Assembly (NCBI RefSeq): GCF_900105715.1
Contig: NZ_FNRY01000001.1
Span: 1,240,001-1,304,000 of the forward strand
Origin: Paramicrobacterium humi
Lineage (GTDB): Bacteria > Actinomycetota > Actinomycetes > Actinomycetales > Microbacteriaceae
Reading direction: 5' to 3'
DNA: 64,000 nucleotides
In this document: positions 25,471-34,000 of the stretch, piece after piece
Numbering within the stretch: the first letter of the stretch is position 1
Layout of the letters: each line of letters starts with the position of its first letter
Made by a program: the position numbers and the translations under genes
Notes under the pieces: generated by a model
Databases searched by the model: none
What the model saw: only the letters and a program-made list of their open reading frames with translations
Told to the model about the DNA's origin: nothing

Positions 25471-26796
25471 GTGCCCACCGATTCTCAAGCTGCCCTGCGC
25501 AGCGACACAGAACTCTTGGATCTGCCTCGGCGGGATCGCACTCGGCGTCTGGCCGCTGTTGGAATCGGCAACTTCATGGAGTGGTTTGACTTCGCCATCT
25601 ACGGCTATTTCACCGCGATCATCGGTGCCCAGTTCTTCCCGGCGAACGATCCAAGCGCAGCGACGCTCTCGGGTCTGGCGGTATTCGCCGTGGGATTCAT
25701 CTCGCGACCGGTTGGTGCGCTTTTCCTCGGTCCCCTCGGCGACCGTCTGGGGCGAAAGACGGTGCTCGTCCTCACTGTGCTCTCTATGGGCATCGTCACT
25801 ACACTGATCGGGCTTACCCCGTCATACGAAACGATCGGCATCGCTGCACCCATAATCGTCGTGGCACTGCGGCTTGTTCAGGGAATGATGGTCGGTGGCG
25901 AATGGACGAGTGCCGCCGCGTACATTGGCGAGAGCGCCCCGAAGTCGAAGCGTGCATTGTTCGCAAGTGTCGTCACGGCGACGGCTGGTCTCGCTTTCCT
26001 TGTTGGCACGCTCGTCGCAGCGCTGCTCACCGCTGTGATGGATGAGACCGCCCTAGCTACGTGGGGCTGGCGGATACCGTTCGTCTTCTCGCTTGTCATG
26101 GCAGTCGTCGCCGTCTGGATTCGCTTGAAGCTCGAGGACACTCCGGTTTACCAGGAACTTGAGCGCAAGCGTGAAACAGGCACAATCGAGGTGACCCCGG
26201 CCGGGCAGAAGGGGCGAGCGTTCCTCATGACACTCGCCTTCTCCGGAATCTTCGGCGTGGGTCTCTATTACTTCGTTACCTATGCAAACAACCATCTCAC
26301 CGGGCCGGTTGAGATGGAGCGGCTTCCTGCGCTGCTTGCCACCGGAGCGGCAATGGTCGTTTATGTGGCTTTCAACCCTCTGGTGGGAGTCTGGTCGGAC
26401 AGAGTGGGCCGCCGCCCGGTCCTGTACACCGGCATCGTTGGCCTCATCGTTTGGCCCCTGCCCGCCTTTATGTTGATGAACACGGGCAACCCCTTTTTCG
26501 CCTTCCTTGCACTCGTTGTGTTCTCGTTCTTTGTCGCCTGCTGCGCCGTGATGAACAATGTTCTCCTCGTTGAGGTCTTCCCTGCATCGATCCGATCGGC
26601 TGGCTCGGCGATTGGGTACAACGTGGCATATGCGCTGCTCGCTGGGCCAGGACCGCTTATCGCGGCGGCACTTGTCGCCGGAACTGGAATGCTCACGTCG
26701 CCGGCCTTCTATGTGATTGCAGTCGCGGTCGTCGCCCTCGTTATCCTGGCACCCCTTCTCAAAGAGACGCGTCACGCTGACATCTCTCACGGTTGA
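25471..26796 (+). CDS. MHS-family MFS transporter
   Basis: A 441-residue 12-helix symporter. IGNFMEWFDFAIYGYFT and GPLGDRLGRKT are MHS signatures, with VGVWSDRVGRRP in the second half. The GTG start at 25471 follows AAAGGAG by seven bases, so the longer upstream reading is rejected. It probably imports the carboxylate or nitrile-derived acid handled by the neighbouring nitrilase and gntR operon. It resembles the transporter at 16577 only at family level. Confidence 0.88.
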   Translation: MPTDSQAALRSDTELLDLPRRDRTRRLAAVGIGNFMEWFDFAIYGYFTAIIGAQFFPANDPSAATLSGLAVFAVGFISRPVGALFLGPLGDRLGRKTVLVLTVLSMGIVTTLIGLTPSYETIGIAAPIIVVALRLVQGMMVGGEWTSAAAYIGESAPKSKRALFASVVTATAGLAFLVGTLVAALLTAVMDETALATWGWRIPFVFSLVMAVVAVWIRLKLEDTPVYQELERKRETGTIEVTPAGQKGRAFLMTLAFSGIFGVGLYYFVTYANNHLTGPVEMERLPALLATGAAMVVYVAFNPLVGVWSDRVGRRPVLYTGIVGLIVWPLPAFMLMNTGNPFFAFLALVVFSFFVACCAVMNNVLLVEVFPASIRSAGSAIGYNVAYALLAGPGPLIAAALVAGTGMLTSPAFYVIAVAVVALVILAPLLKETRHADISHG

Positions 26797-26878
26797 GTTC
26801 GACTACTTCAAACCTGTGGTGTCAGGCGCCAGATCGCCTTCCACGCAGTATCTACGCCAACAATAGAAGGAGGCCCTC

Positions 26879-27805
26879 GTGGGCAGAGTGGCAGTAGTCC
26901 AGGCCGCCTCGGTCCCGTTTGACGCCGAGGCGGCAACCGCGAAGACCGAAGCGCTCATTGCCGAGACCGCGGCTGCTGGCGCTGAGTTAGTGGTGTTCCC
27001 CGAAGCGTTCATCGGTGGTTATCCCAAGGGAACCACCTTTGGGACGGCCGTTGGGTTGCGGACTGAACGGGGCCGTGACGAATTCGCTCGCTACTTTGCG
27101 GGGGCCGTGAGTCTCGATGGACCGGAGGTTCAACGCCTCGAGGCCGCCGCAGCCGAGCACAGAGTGTTTGTGGTGATAGGCGTGATCGAGCGCCTCGGCA
27201 ACACGCTCTACTGCACGGCTCTTCTCATTTCGCCCGACAGCGGTCTCGTCGGCAACCACCGCAAGCTCATGCCGACAGGTACCGAACGGCTTGTCTGGGG
27301 TTTCGGGGACGGTTCGACTCTTGACACTATGGACAGCCCGCTAGGTCGAATCGGTTCAGTCATCTGCTGGGAAAACTACATGCCCCTGATGCGGCAGGCC
27401 ATGTACGCGAAGGGCGTGCAGCTCTACTGCGCACCCACGGCGGATGACCGGCCGACATGGCAGGCCAGCATGGTGCACGTCGCGATCGAGGGTCGGGTGT
27501 TCGTGTACTCTGCCTGCCAGTTCCTGACGATAGCTGACTTTCCCGAGGACCACGCGATTGATTTCGAGATGCCGAATGGTGATGTCCTCATGCGCGGCGG
27601 CAGCATGATCGTCGACCCGACGGGAACGGTGCTCGCTGGACCGGTCTTCGACGAGGAGACGATCTTGTATGCGGACGTCGACCTGGAGGCGAAGTATCGC
27701 TCGCATCTCGATTTCGATGCGGTCGGGCACTATTCTCGCCCCGACGTGTTCGCCCTCACGGTGGACACGAGGGCGCGAGATTCAGTCAGTTTCGCCGGAC
27801 CGTAG
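26879..27805 (+). CDS. Nitrilase
   Basis: A 308-residue nitrilase of carbon-nitrogen hydrolase branch 1. The catalytic triad is readable: Glu42 in FPEAFIGGYP, Lys129 in HRKLMPTGTERLVWG, and Cys163 in ICWENYMPL. The loop RTERGRDEFARYF is typical of true nitrilases and cyanide dihydratases. It hydrolyses a nitrile to the acid plus ammonia in the cytoplasm. The GTG start follows AGAAGGAGG. It is 82 bases after the transporter gene and ends just before hairpin copy B, at the right end of the island. Confidence 0.88.
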   Translation: MGRVAVVQAASVPFDAEAATAKTEALIAETAAAGAELVVFPEAFIGGYPKGTTFGTAVGLRTERGRDEFARYFAGAVSLDGPEVQRLEAAAAEHRVFVVIGVIERLGNTLYCTALLISPDSGLVGNHRKLMPTGTERLVWGFGDGSTLDTMDSPLGRIGSVICWENYMPLMRQAMYAKGVQLYCAPTADDRPTWQASMVHVAIEGRVFVYSACQFLTIADFPEDHAIDFEMPNGDVLMRGGSMIVDPTGTVLAGPVFDEETILYADVDLEAKYRSHLDFDAVGHYSRPDVFALTVDTRARDSVSFAGP

Positions 27806-27812
27806 GATCGAC

Positions 27813-27840
27813 GGAGGGCGGACCGAATGGCCCGCCCTCC
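27813..27840. terminator. Hairpin (copy B) at the right end of the catabolic island
   Basis: Arms GGAGGGCGGACC (27813-27824) and GGCCCGCCCTCC (27829-27840) pair with one A/C mismatch around GAAT. It lies between the convergent nitrilase and SDR genes and can serve both. The 33 bases from 27813 match copy A at 20081 at 30 positions. Confidence 0.75.
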
Positions 27841-27855
27841 CGCACGCCGCACCGC

Positions 27856-28902
27856 TTACGCGGCCGACCAGCCGCCGTCGCTCGGAAGGATGACGCCGTT
27901 CACGTTGACGCCGTCGTCGCTTAGCAGGAACGTGATGGATGCCGCGAGGGCGTCGCCCTCGACAGCATCCGGCATGATCACCATGCCCTGCCGCACGCGC
28001 TCTGCACCGAGCGGCGAGGCGAAGCTCGCCTCGATGTTCGTGATGACCGGACCCGGCGCGACGGCGTTCACGCGGATGCCGCTCGGCCCGTACATGAACG
28101 CGCTGCTCTTCGTGAGTCCCGCGACGGCGTGCTTCGAGGCCGTGTAGGCGGCGCCCGCCGCCGAGCCGCGCAGCGCCGCTTCCGACGCGGTGTTCACGAT
28201 CGAGCCTGCGGCCTGTGCGAGCATCACGGGGACGACCGCGCGCATGAGCTTCATCGTGCCGTCAACGTTGACAGCGAAGACGCGCTGCCACACGGCATCC
28301 GTCACGTCACCGACGGGGGTCATGTCGTCCATGATCCCGGCGATGTTGGCGAGGCCGTCGATGCGCTCGCCCGCGGCCTCGACGATGGCGGCGACGGCCG
28401 CGTCGTCGGTGATGTTCGCCACGACCGGCACGATGTCGGCGTCGGGGTGGGCGGCGACGAACTCGTCGAGGCGCTCGGCCGACATATCGACGGCGATGAC
28501 CCGGCCGCCCTCGCGAGCGACGCGGGAGGCGGTGGCGCGGCCGATGCCCGAACCGGCGCCCGTGACGATGACGGTCTTGCCGGCGAAGCGGCCGGCGTCG
28601 ATGCGCTCGACCCAGCGCGGGCGCCCCGGTGCCGCGGGTGCGTCGGTGGGGGCGGATGCTGCTGCGGGGTCTTCGTCGGGGATCTCGCCCGCGTCGACGC
28701 GGCGCACGAGCTCGTCGATGAGCTCGGCGGGGAAGGCGCCCTTGCTGAGCTCGACGAGCCGGCCGAGGGGCAGGCTGCGGACGGGACGGAGGGTGTCGGC
28801 GGACTGACCGGACCGCGCGAGAAGCGCGCGCAGCACCGGGCCGCCCTTCGGGTCGTCGAGCCAGGTGCCGACGGTGGAGTCGGCGCTGAGGGAAGTGGCC
28901 AT
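27856..28902 (-). CDS. SDR oxidoreductase with an N-terminal extra domain
   Basis: A 348-residue protein. The classical SDR part has TGAGSGIG (114-121), NIAGI and Y-x-x-x-K at 253-257, so NAD(P)-dependent oxidoreductase activity is expected. The first 75 residues are an added helical domain (STVGTWLDDPKGGPVLRALLA, RSLPLGRLVELSKGAFP) that standard SDRs lack. The start at 28902 follows CCAGGAG. It is divergent from a TetR gene, and the intergenic perfect palindrome suggests direct repression. Confidence 0.82.
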   Translation of the reverse strand: MATSLSADSTVGTWLDDPKGGPVLRALLARSGQSADTLRPVRSLPLGRLVELSKGAFPAELIDELVRRVDAGEIPDEDPAAASAPTDAPAAPGRPRWVERIDAGRFAGKTVIVTGAGSGIGRATASRVAREGGRVIAVDMSAERLDEFVAAHPDADIVPVVANITDDAAVAAIVEAAGERIDGLANIAGIMDDMTPVGDVTDAVWQRVFAVNVDGTMKLMRAVVPVMLAQAAGSIVNTASEAALRGSAAGAAYTASKHAVAGLTKSSAFMYGPSGIRVNAVAPGPVITNIEASFASPLGAERVRQGMVIMPDAVEGDALAASITFLLSDDGVNVNGVILPSDGGWSAA

Positions 28903-28942
28903 GAGTGCTCCTGGGTGGTGAGGGCGGTGTCGCCGGGTGAGA

Positions 28943-28970
28943 TACAACCGGACAATGGTGTCCGGTTGTA
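28943..28970. promoter_or_regulatory. Perfect 28-bp palindrome, TetR operator
   Basis: TACAACCGGACA (28943-28954) and TGTCCGGTTGTA (28959-28970) are exact inverted arms around ATGG, centred in the space between the divergent SDR and tetR genes. It is the likely operator for both. Confidence 0.8.
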
Positions 28971-28980
28971 GGCTACACCC

Positions 28981-29538
28981 GTGCCGCAGAGTCCGAAAGC
29001 GAACCGCGGGCCGAGTGTCGGTCCGCAGAATCGGCGTGCCCTCATCGACGCCGCTCGAGAGGTGTTCGCGGCCGAGGGGCTTTCGGCTCCGCTGAGTTCC
29101 GTCGCCAAGCGCGCGGGGGTCGGACAGGGCAGCCTGTACCGCCACTTCCCCGACCGCACGGCGCTCGCCGTCGCCGTGTTCGACGAGAACATCGCCGAGC
29201 TCGAGGCGCTCGCGGAACGGCCCGAGACGATTCTCGACGATCTGCTCGAGCACGTGATCGAGCAGGCGCTCGTGTCAACCGCGATCATCACGTTTCTCAC
29301 CGCGAACCCCGACGACGAGCGCGTCATCCCGCTCGGCGACCGCTTTCGCCACGTGGCCGAGCGTCTCATCGCGCGGGAGCGCACGGCGGGCCGCCTCGGC
29401 GACCACGTCGCCGCCGAGGACGTGCTGCTCGCCGTCTCGATGCTCGCCGGCATCCTGTCGCGTACTCCCGCGGGCGAGCGGCGTGCCACGGCGAAGCGCG
29501 CGTGGGGGCTGTTCCACGCCGCCTTCGCGCCGCGATAG
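28981..29538 (+). CDS. TetR-family regulator
   Basis: A 185-residue regulator with an N-terminal TetR helix-turn-helix (ALIDAAREVFAAEGLSAPLSSVAKRAGVGQGSLYRHFPDRTAL) and a short ligand domain. The GTG at 28981 starts ten bases after the palindrome, leaving no room for an ordinary ribosome-binding site, so it may be leaderless. It probably represses itself and the divergent SDR gene. Confidence 0.85.
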   Translation: MPQSPKANRGPSVGPQNRRALIDAAREVFAAEGLSAPLSSVAKRAGVGQGSLYRHFPDRTALAVAVFDENIAELEALAERPETILDDLLEHVIEQALVSTAIITFLTANPDDERVIPLGDRFRHVAERLIARERTAGRLGDHVAAEDVLLAVSMLAGILSRTPAGERRATAKRAWGLFHAAFAPR

Positions 29539-29650
29539 CGCGTCACACGGGACTGCGGCCTCCAGCCGGTGTCCTCCGGTCGGGGGAATCGACAGCGGCA
29601 CAGCCGGTTCATAGGCTCGACTCGGCGCCCTCGCGCCTCGAGGAGTACTC

Positions 29651-30469
29651 GTGGACCTACCGCTCGGCCAGCCGCCCGCCTGGCTGCCTGATCCGCTCGA
29701 CGGCGGCCGCGTGCGCTGGTGGAACGGCGCCACGTGGAGCGATCATGTGCGGCCGGCGGCTCCCGAGGTCGGGGTCGCGCACGCGACGAACTCCGCGGCC
29801 TACGCCGTGCCGGCGGCATCCGTCGAGAAGGCGTCCCGAATTCGCCTGACGAGATGGGCGTCGGATGCCGCCGAGCATCCGACGGCCGACACGCCCCGTC
29901 CCGGCTTCACGTCGCGGCGAGCCCGCCGGGAGGCCGAGCGGGCGCGCACCGGCTCCCCGCGGCAAGTGCACGAGCCGCACCCCGTGCCCGACCCTCCGGG
30001 GGCGCCGCCCGCGACGGCTTCGCCCACCTTGCCGCTCGAGCAGGCGCCGGAGCGCAGCATCGCAACACTCGTGCCCATGCGACGCGCGTATTCGCCGCAC
30101 ACGGCGTGGGCGTGGGCGCTCGTGCTGAGCCCGGTGTGGCTCGCAGCTCTCATCTGGTGGCCGCGCTGGTTCGACCTGGCGGTGATGCCGGGCGTCATCT
30201 CCGTGCGCGCGATGGCGGCGCTCGTCGCGCTCGCGGTCTTCGTCGGCGCCGTTTCGGCGTACTGCGACGTGCAGCGGCTGCGCCGCGCCGGCTTCCCGCG
30301 ACCGGCGCACTGGTTCTGGATCCTGCTCGGGCCCCTCGGCTACCTCATCGCTCGCAGCGTTCGCGTGCACGCCGCGACGGGGCGCGGCTGGACGCTCGTG
30401 CGATTCCACGCGTACACGGCGGTGCTCGTCGCTGCGCTGCTGACGGCTGCGGTGCTGGGAACGCGGTAG
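29651..30469 (+). CDS. DUF2510-domain membrane protein
   Basis: A 272-residue protein. The N-terminal DUF2510 motif reads PAWLPDPLDGGRVRWWNGATWSDHV, followed by a long Pro/Ala/Glu-rich low-complexity linker (to about 145) and four hydrophobic helices in the C-terminal third. Such actinobacterial proteins carry the tryptophan-rich motif at the cytoplasmic membrane face; their role is unknown. The GTG start follows an AGGAG site at 29641. Confidence 0.8.
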   Translation: MDLPLGQPPAWLPDPLDGGRVRWWNGATWSDHVRPAAPEVGVAHATNSAAYAVPAASVEKASRIRLTRWASDAAEHPTADTPRPGFTSRRARREAERARTGSPRQVHEPHPVPDPPGAPPATASPTLPLEQAPERSIATLVPMRRAYSPHTAWAWALVLSPVWLAALIWWPRWFDLAVMPGVISVRAMAALVALAVFVGAVSAYCDVQRLRRAGFPRPAHWFWILLGPLGYLIARSVRVHAATGRGWTLVRFHAYTAVLVAALLTAAVLGTR

Positions 30470-30509
30470 CGTCGATCGGGCAGGAAACCGTCCGAAAGCG
30501 GGGTAGGGA

Positions 30510-31268
30510 ATGGGCAACGCTCTCGTCACCGGAGCATCACGCGGCATCGGCCGGGCGACCGCGATTGCGCTGAGCCGGCGCGGTGATCGCGTCGCCGTGC
30601 ACTACGGCTCCGATCGCCCCTCCGCCGAGCAGACGCTCGCCCTGCTCGAGGGCGACGGGCACGTCCTCGTCGGTGGGGACCTGTCGGATGCCGAGACGGC
30701 GCGCGCCGTCGTCGACGAGGCGCGAGCGGGCCTCGGCGCCCTCGACATCCTCGTCAACAACGCCGCCGTCGCGCCGAGCGCGGCCACGTTCCACCGCGTC
30801 GACAAGACCGACTACGAGTCCTGGCAGCGCGCCTGGAAGCTCATGGTCGATGTCGACCTCACCGCCGCTGCGAACGTGACCTACCTCTTCGCCACGGCGC
30901 TCATCGACGCCGGGCTGCCAGGCACGATCGTCAACACCGGGTCGCGTGGCGCGAACCGTGGGGAGCCCGACTTTCCTGCTTACGGCGCCGCGAAGGCCGG
31001 GCTTCACGCGTTCGGACAGTCCATGGCCGTTGCGCTCGCGCCGCACGGCATCGCGGTGGCCACGGTGTCGCCCGGGTTCGTCGGAACCGAACGCCAGGAG
31101 CCGACGCTCACGAGCGCCACGGGCGACGCCGTCCGCGCGCAGAGCCCCTTCGGCCGAGTCGGCACCTCGGAGGAGGTCGCTGCGGCCGTGGTCTACCTCA
31201 CCTCGCCCGAGGCGCAGTGGGCCTCCGGCGCTGTCCTCGACCTGAACGGCGCCTCGTACTTGCGCTGA
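30510..31268 (+). CDS. SDR-family oxidoreductase (FabG-like)
   Basis: A 252-residue classical SDR: TGASRGIG (7-14), NNAAVAPSA, TGSRGANRGEPDFPAYGAAKAG with the catalytic Tyr and Lys, and a C-terminal LTSPEAQWASGAVLDLNG. It is close to 3-oxoacyl-reductases in layout but the substrate is unknown. It is followed 41 bases later by an MFS gene on the same strand, which may be cotranscribed. Confidence 0.85.
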   Translation: MGNALVTGASRGIGRATAIALSRRGDRVAVHYGSDRPSAEQTLALLEGDGHVLVGGDLSDAETARAVVDEARAGLGALDILVNNAAVAPSAATFHRVDKTDYESWQRAWKLMVDVDLTAAANVTYLFATALIDAGLPGTIVNTGSRGANRGEPDFPAYGAAKAGLHAFGQSMAVALAPHGIAVATVSPGFVGTERQEPTLTSATGDAVRAQSPFGRVGTSEEVAAAVVYLTSPEAQWASGAVLDLNGASYLR

Positions 31269-31309
31269 GGCCCTTCTGCGCGTCGGCCCTGCGACGTACC
31301 CTCGATTCC

Positions 31310-32680
31310 ATGGACGAGGAAGCCCGCATCGAGGGCAGCGTCACACCGGTCGACACCACGAGCGTGGCCACGTTCCTGCACGTGCTCGTCAACACGGGCG
31401 TCGCGAACATCACGACCAGCTTCCTGTGGTTCGCCCTGACCTTCTGGGTCTACCTCGAGACGCACTCGGTGCTCGCGACGGGAGTGATCGGCGGCGCCTA
31501 CATGCTGCTCGTCGCCGCGAGCGGCATGTTCTTCGGGACGCTCGTCGACCGGTTCCGCAAACACGCCGTGATGGTGGCATCCGGTCTGGGCACTCTCGTC
31601 TGCTTCTCCCTGGCGGGCGTCGTCTACCTGGCGCTGTCAGAGGATGCGCTGCTCGATCTTGGGGCGCCGTGGTTCTGGATCTTCGCCGTCATCGTGCTCG
31701 TCGGCGCCGTGGTCGAGCAGCTGCGCAACATCGCGCTGTCTACCACGGTGACCCTCCTCGTCCCCGCCGAGCGGCGCGCCAACGCGAACGGCCTCGTCGG
31801 CACCGTCCAGGGCCTCGCGTTCCTCGTCACGAGCGTGTTCAGCGGGCTCGCAATCGGGTTCCTCGGCATGGGCGGCACGATCATCATCGCGATCGGCCTG
31901 ATCGCGGCGGTTCTCGTGCACTTGCTCGTGCTGCGCATCCGCGAACCCGAAATCGTGGCTAGCGGCGAGCACATGAGCCTGATCGACATCCGGGGCAGCA
32001 TCGCCGCGGTTCGCGCGGCGCACCCGCTCATGTGGCTGATCGTGTTCACGGCGTTCAACAACCTCATCGGCGGCGTCTACATGGCGCTCATGGACCCGTA
32101 CGGCCTGACGCTGTTCTCTGTCGAGATGTGGGGGCTCGTGCTCGGGATCACATCGACCGGGTTCATCATCGGCGGCGCGCTCGTCGCGAAATTCGGGCTC
32201 GGCCGGAACCCGCTGCGCACCATGCTTCTGCTCGTCGCCGCGACAGGGCTGCTCGGCGCGGTTTTCACGCTGCGCGAGTGGTGGTGGCTGTTCGCCGTCG
32301 GAATCTGGATCTTCATGGCGCTCATGCCCGCCGTCGAGGCGGCCGAGCAGACGGTGATCCAGCGCGTCGTGCCGTATGAGACGCAGGGGCGTGTGTTCGG
32401 CTTCGCGATGATGTTCGAGGCCGCGGCCTCCCCGATCACCGCGTTCATCATCGCGCCGATCGCTCAGTTCTGGATCATCCCGTACGCGAAGACGGCCGCC
32501 GGCCGCGGCACGTGGGACTGGCTGCTCGGGCAGGGCGACGCCCGCGGCATGGCGATGGTGTTCGTCGTCGCCGGGATCGTGACGATCCTGCTCGGGCTCG
32601 GCGCTCTGGGCACGCGGACCTACCGGCGCCTCTCGGCCCGATACGTCGAGCTCGCCGAAGCGGATGCCGCGACCGCATAA
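31310..32680 (+). CDS. MFS transporter (multidrug/enterobactin-exporter-like)
   Basis: A 456-residue, 12-helix major facilitator with an extra hydrophobic insertion near the end. It shows FGTLVDRFRKHAVMVASG in the first loop and VPAERRANANGLVGTVQG in the domain linker, patterns of the MFS_3/EntS group of exporters. The ATG at 31310 is chosen over the upstream in-frame extension, which overlaps the SDR gene. The substrate is unknown; efflux is more likely than uptake. Confidence 0.8.
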   Translation: MDEEARIEGSVTPVDTTSVATFLHVLVNTGVANITTSFLWFALTFWVYLETHSVLATGVIGGAYMLLVAASGMFFGTLVDRFRKHAVMVASGLGTLVCFSLAGVVYLALSEDALLDLGAPWFWIFAVIVLVGAVVEQLRNIALSTTVTLLVPAERRANANGLVGTVQGLAFLVTSVFSGLAIGFLGMGGTIIIAIGLIAAVLVHLLVLRIREPEIVASGEHMSLIDIRGSIAAVRAAHPLMWLIVFTAFNNLIGGVYMALMDPYGLTLFSVEMWGLVLGITSTGFIIGGALVAKFGLGRNPLRTMLLLVAATGLLGAVFTLREWWWLFAVGIWIFMALMPAVEAAEQTVIQRVVPYETQGRVFGFAMMFEAAASPITAFIIAPIAQFWIIPYAKTAAGRGTWDWLLGQGDARGMAMVFVVAGIVTILLGLGALGTRTYRRLSARYVELAEADAATA

Positions 32681-32719
32681 TGCGTGCGCCCATTGTGGCG
32701 ATCATAGGTTCAGCGGCGG

Positions 32720-33910
32720 TTATCCTGCGAGTCCCTCGAGCGGCCAGCCCGTGTATGCCTCCGCGACAAAACGGCGTCCTGCTTCCGACTCGATGACGGT
32801 GCGCAGCTCACCGAGCTGGCGGTGCCGGTCGAACTCGGAGGTTTCCGGGGCAACGTGGAGCATGCTGGTCATCCACCATGAGAAGTGCTGCGCCTTCCAG
32901 ATGCGGTGCAGCGCGGTCTCGGGGAACGCTTCGACCAGGCGGCTGTCGTTCTCGTTCAGAAGAGCGCGCAGGGCCCGTTCGAGGATCATCACGTCCGCGA
33001 TGGCGAGGTTCATTCCCTTCGCGCCCGTGGGCGGCACCGTATGCGCGGCGTCGCCGATGAGCGCGACTCGTCCGCGCAGCAGCTCATGGGCGACGAAGCT
33101 TCGGAACCGCAGCACGTCGCGCTGGAAGATCGGCCCCTGGTGGAGCGTCGTGCCCGGCACGCGGGACTGCAGCTCGTGCCAGAGCTCGTCCTCGGAGTAT
33201 GCGGTCGGATCGGCATCCGGGTCGCACTGGAAGTACATGCGCTGCACGGTGTCGCTGCGCTGGCTGATGAGCGCGAATCCGTTCGCGGAGTTGCTGTAGA
33301 TGAGCTCGGCTGAGCTTGGCGGTGCCTCGCACAGCACGCCGAACCACGCGAACGGGTACTCGCGAAAGTAGCCGCCCGTCGGCGACCCGGTCACGGCCTC
33401 CCGCACGACGCTTCGTGAACCGTCCGCGCCGACGACGAAATCGGCCTCGATCACGAGCTCGGCGCCCTCGGCGTCGGCGGCGATGACGCGCGGCCTGTCG
33501 CTTGCGGCATCCTCCACCCGTACGGCCCGCACGCCGAAGCGCAGGTCCTGCCCGGCGGCGGTCAGCACGGCGATCAGGTCGGTGAGCACCTCGTGCTGGG
33601 GATACAGCCACACGCTCCGCCCCACAAGGTCCGCGAAGTCGATGCGATGGCGCTCGCCGGCGAAGCCGAACTCGACGCCATCATGCTTGTGTCCGACCGT
33701 GCGGGCCCGGGCGGAGGCGCCGGACTCCGTGAGGACCTCGACGGTGCCCTGCTCGAGGATGCCCGCCCGGATCGTCGTCTCGATCTCGGCGCGAGACCGT
33801 GCGTCGATCACGACGCGCTCGATGCCTGCGATGCCGAGCAGGTGGGAGAGGAACAGGCCGGCCGGGCCGGCGCCGACGATGGCGACGCGAGTGCGAACGT
33901 TCGCGGTCAT
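32720..33910 (-). CDS. pobA: 4-hydroxybenzoate 3-monooxygenase
   Basis: A 396-residue flavoprotein hydroxylase. The FAD-binding motif GAGPAGLF is at 13-20, the DG region VVGADGSRS in the middle, and the second FAD motif ALIGDAAHTVPPTGAKGMNLAIADV later. IRAGILEQGTVEVL near the N-terminus and IYSNSANGFALISQRS are specific to PobA, which converts 4-hydroxybenzoate to protocatechuate with NAD(P)H and oxygen. It follows an IclR regulator on the same strand with a palindromic site between them, the usual pobA/pobR layout. No protocatechuate ring-cleavage genes are in the window. Confidence 0.9.
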   Translation of the reverse strand: MTANVRTRVAIVGAGPAGLFLSHLLGIAGIERVVIDARSRAEIETTIRAGILEQGTVEVLTESGASARARTVGHKHDGVEFGFAGERHRIDFADLVGRSVWLYPQHEVLTDLIAVLTAAGQDLRFGVRAVRVEDAASDRPRVIAADAEGAELVIEADFVVGADGSRSVVREAVTGSPTGGYFREYPFAWFGVLCEAPPSSAELIYSNSANGFALISQRSDTVQRMYFQCDPDADPTAYSEDELWHELQSRVPGTTLHQGPIFQRDVLRFRSFVAHELLRGRVALIGDAAHTVPPTGAKGMNLAIADVMILERALRALLNENDSRLVEAFPETALHRIWKAQHFSWWMTSMLHVAPETSEFDRHRQLGELRTVIESEAGRRFVAEAYTGWPLEGLAG

Positions 33911-33983
33911 GAAGTCTCCCTTGACGGACGAAGCGAAATGCTGCCCTCAGTCTCGAGGAGGAGGACCGTCAGCCGTCGCCGAT

Positions 33984-34000
33984 TTCCCGTTCAATGGGAA
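33984..34000 (-). promoter_or_regulatory. Palindromic IclR-type operator upstream of pobA
   Basis: TTCCC-N-TT-N-AA-N-GGGAA is symmetric over 17 bases. It lies 74 bases before the pobA start and overlaps the stop codon of the iclR-type gene, fitting an activator or repressor site for pobA. Confidence 0.65.
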
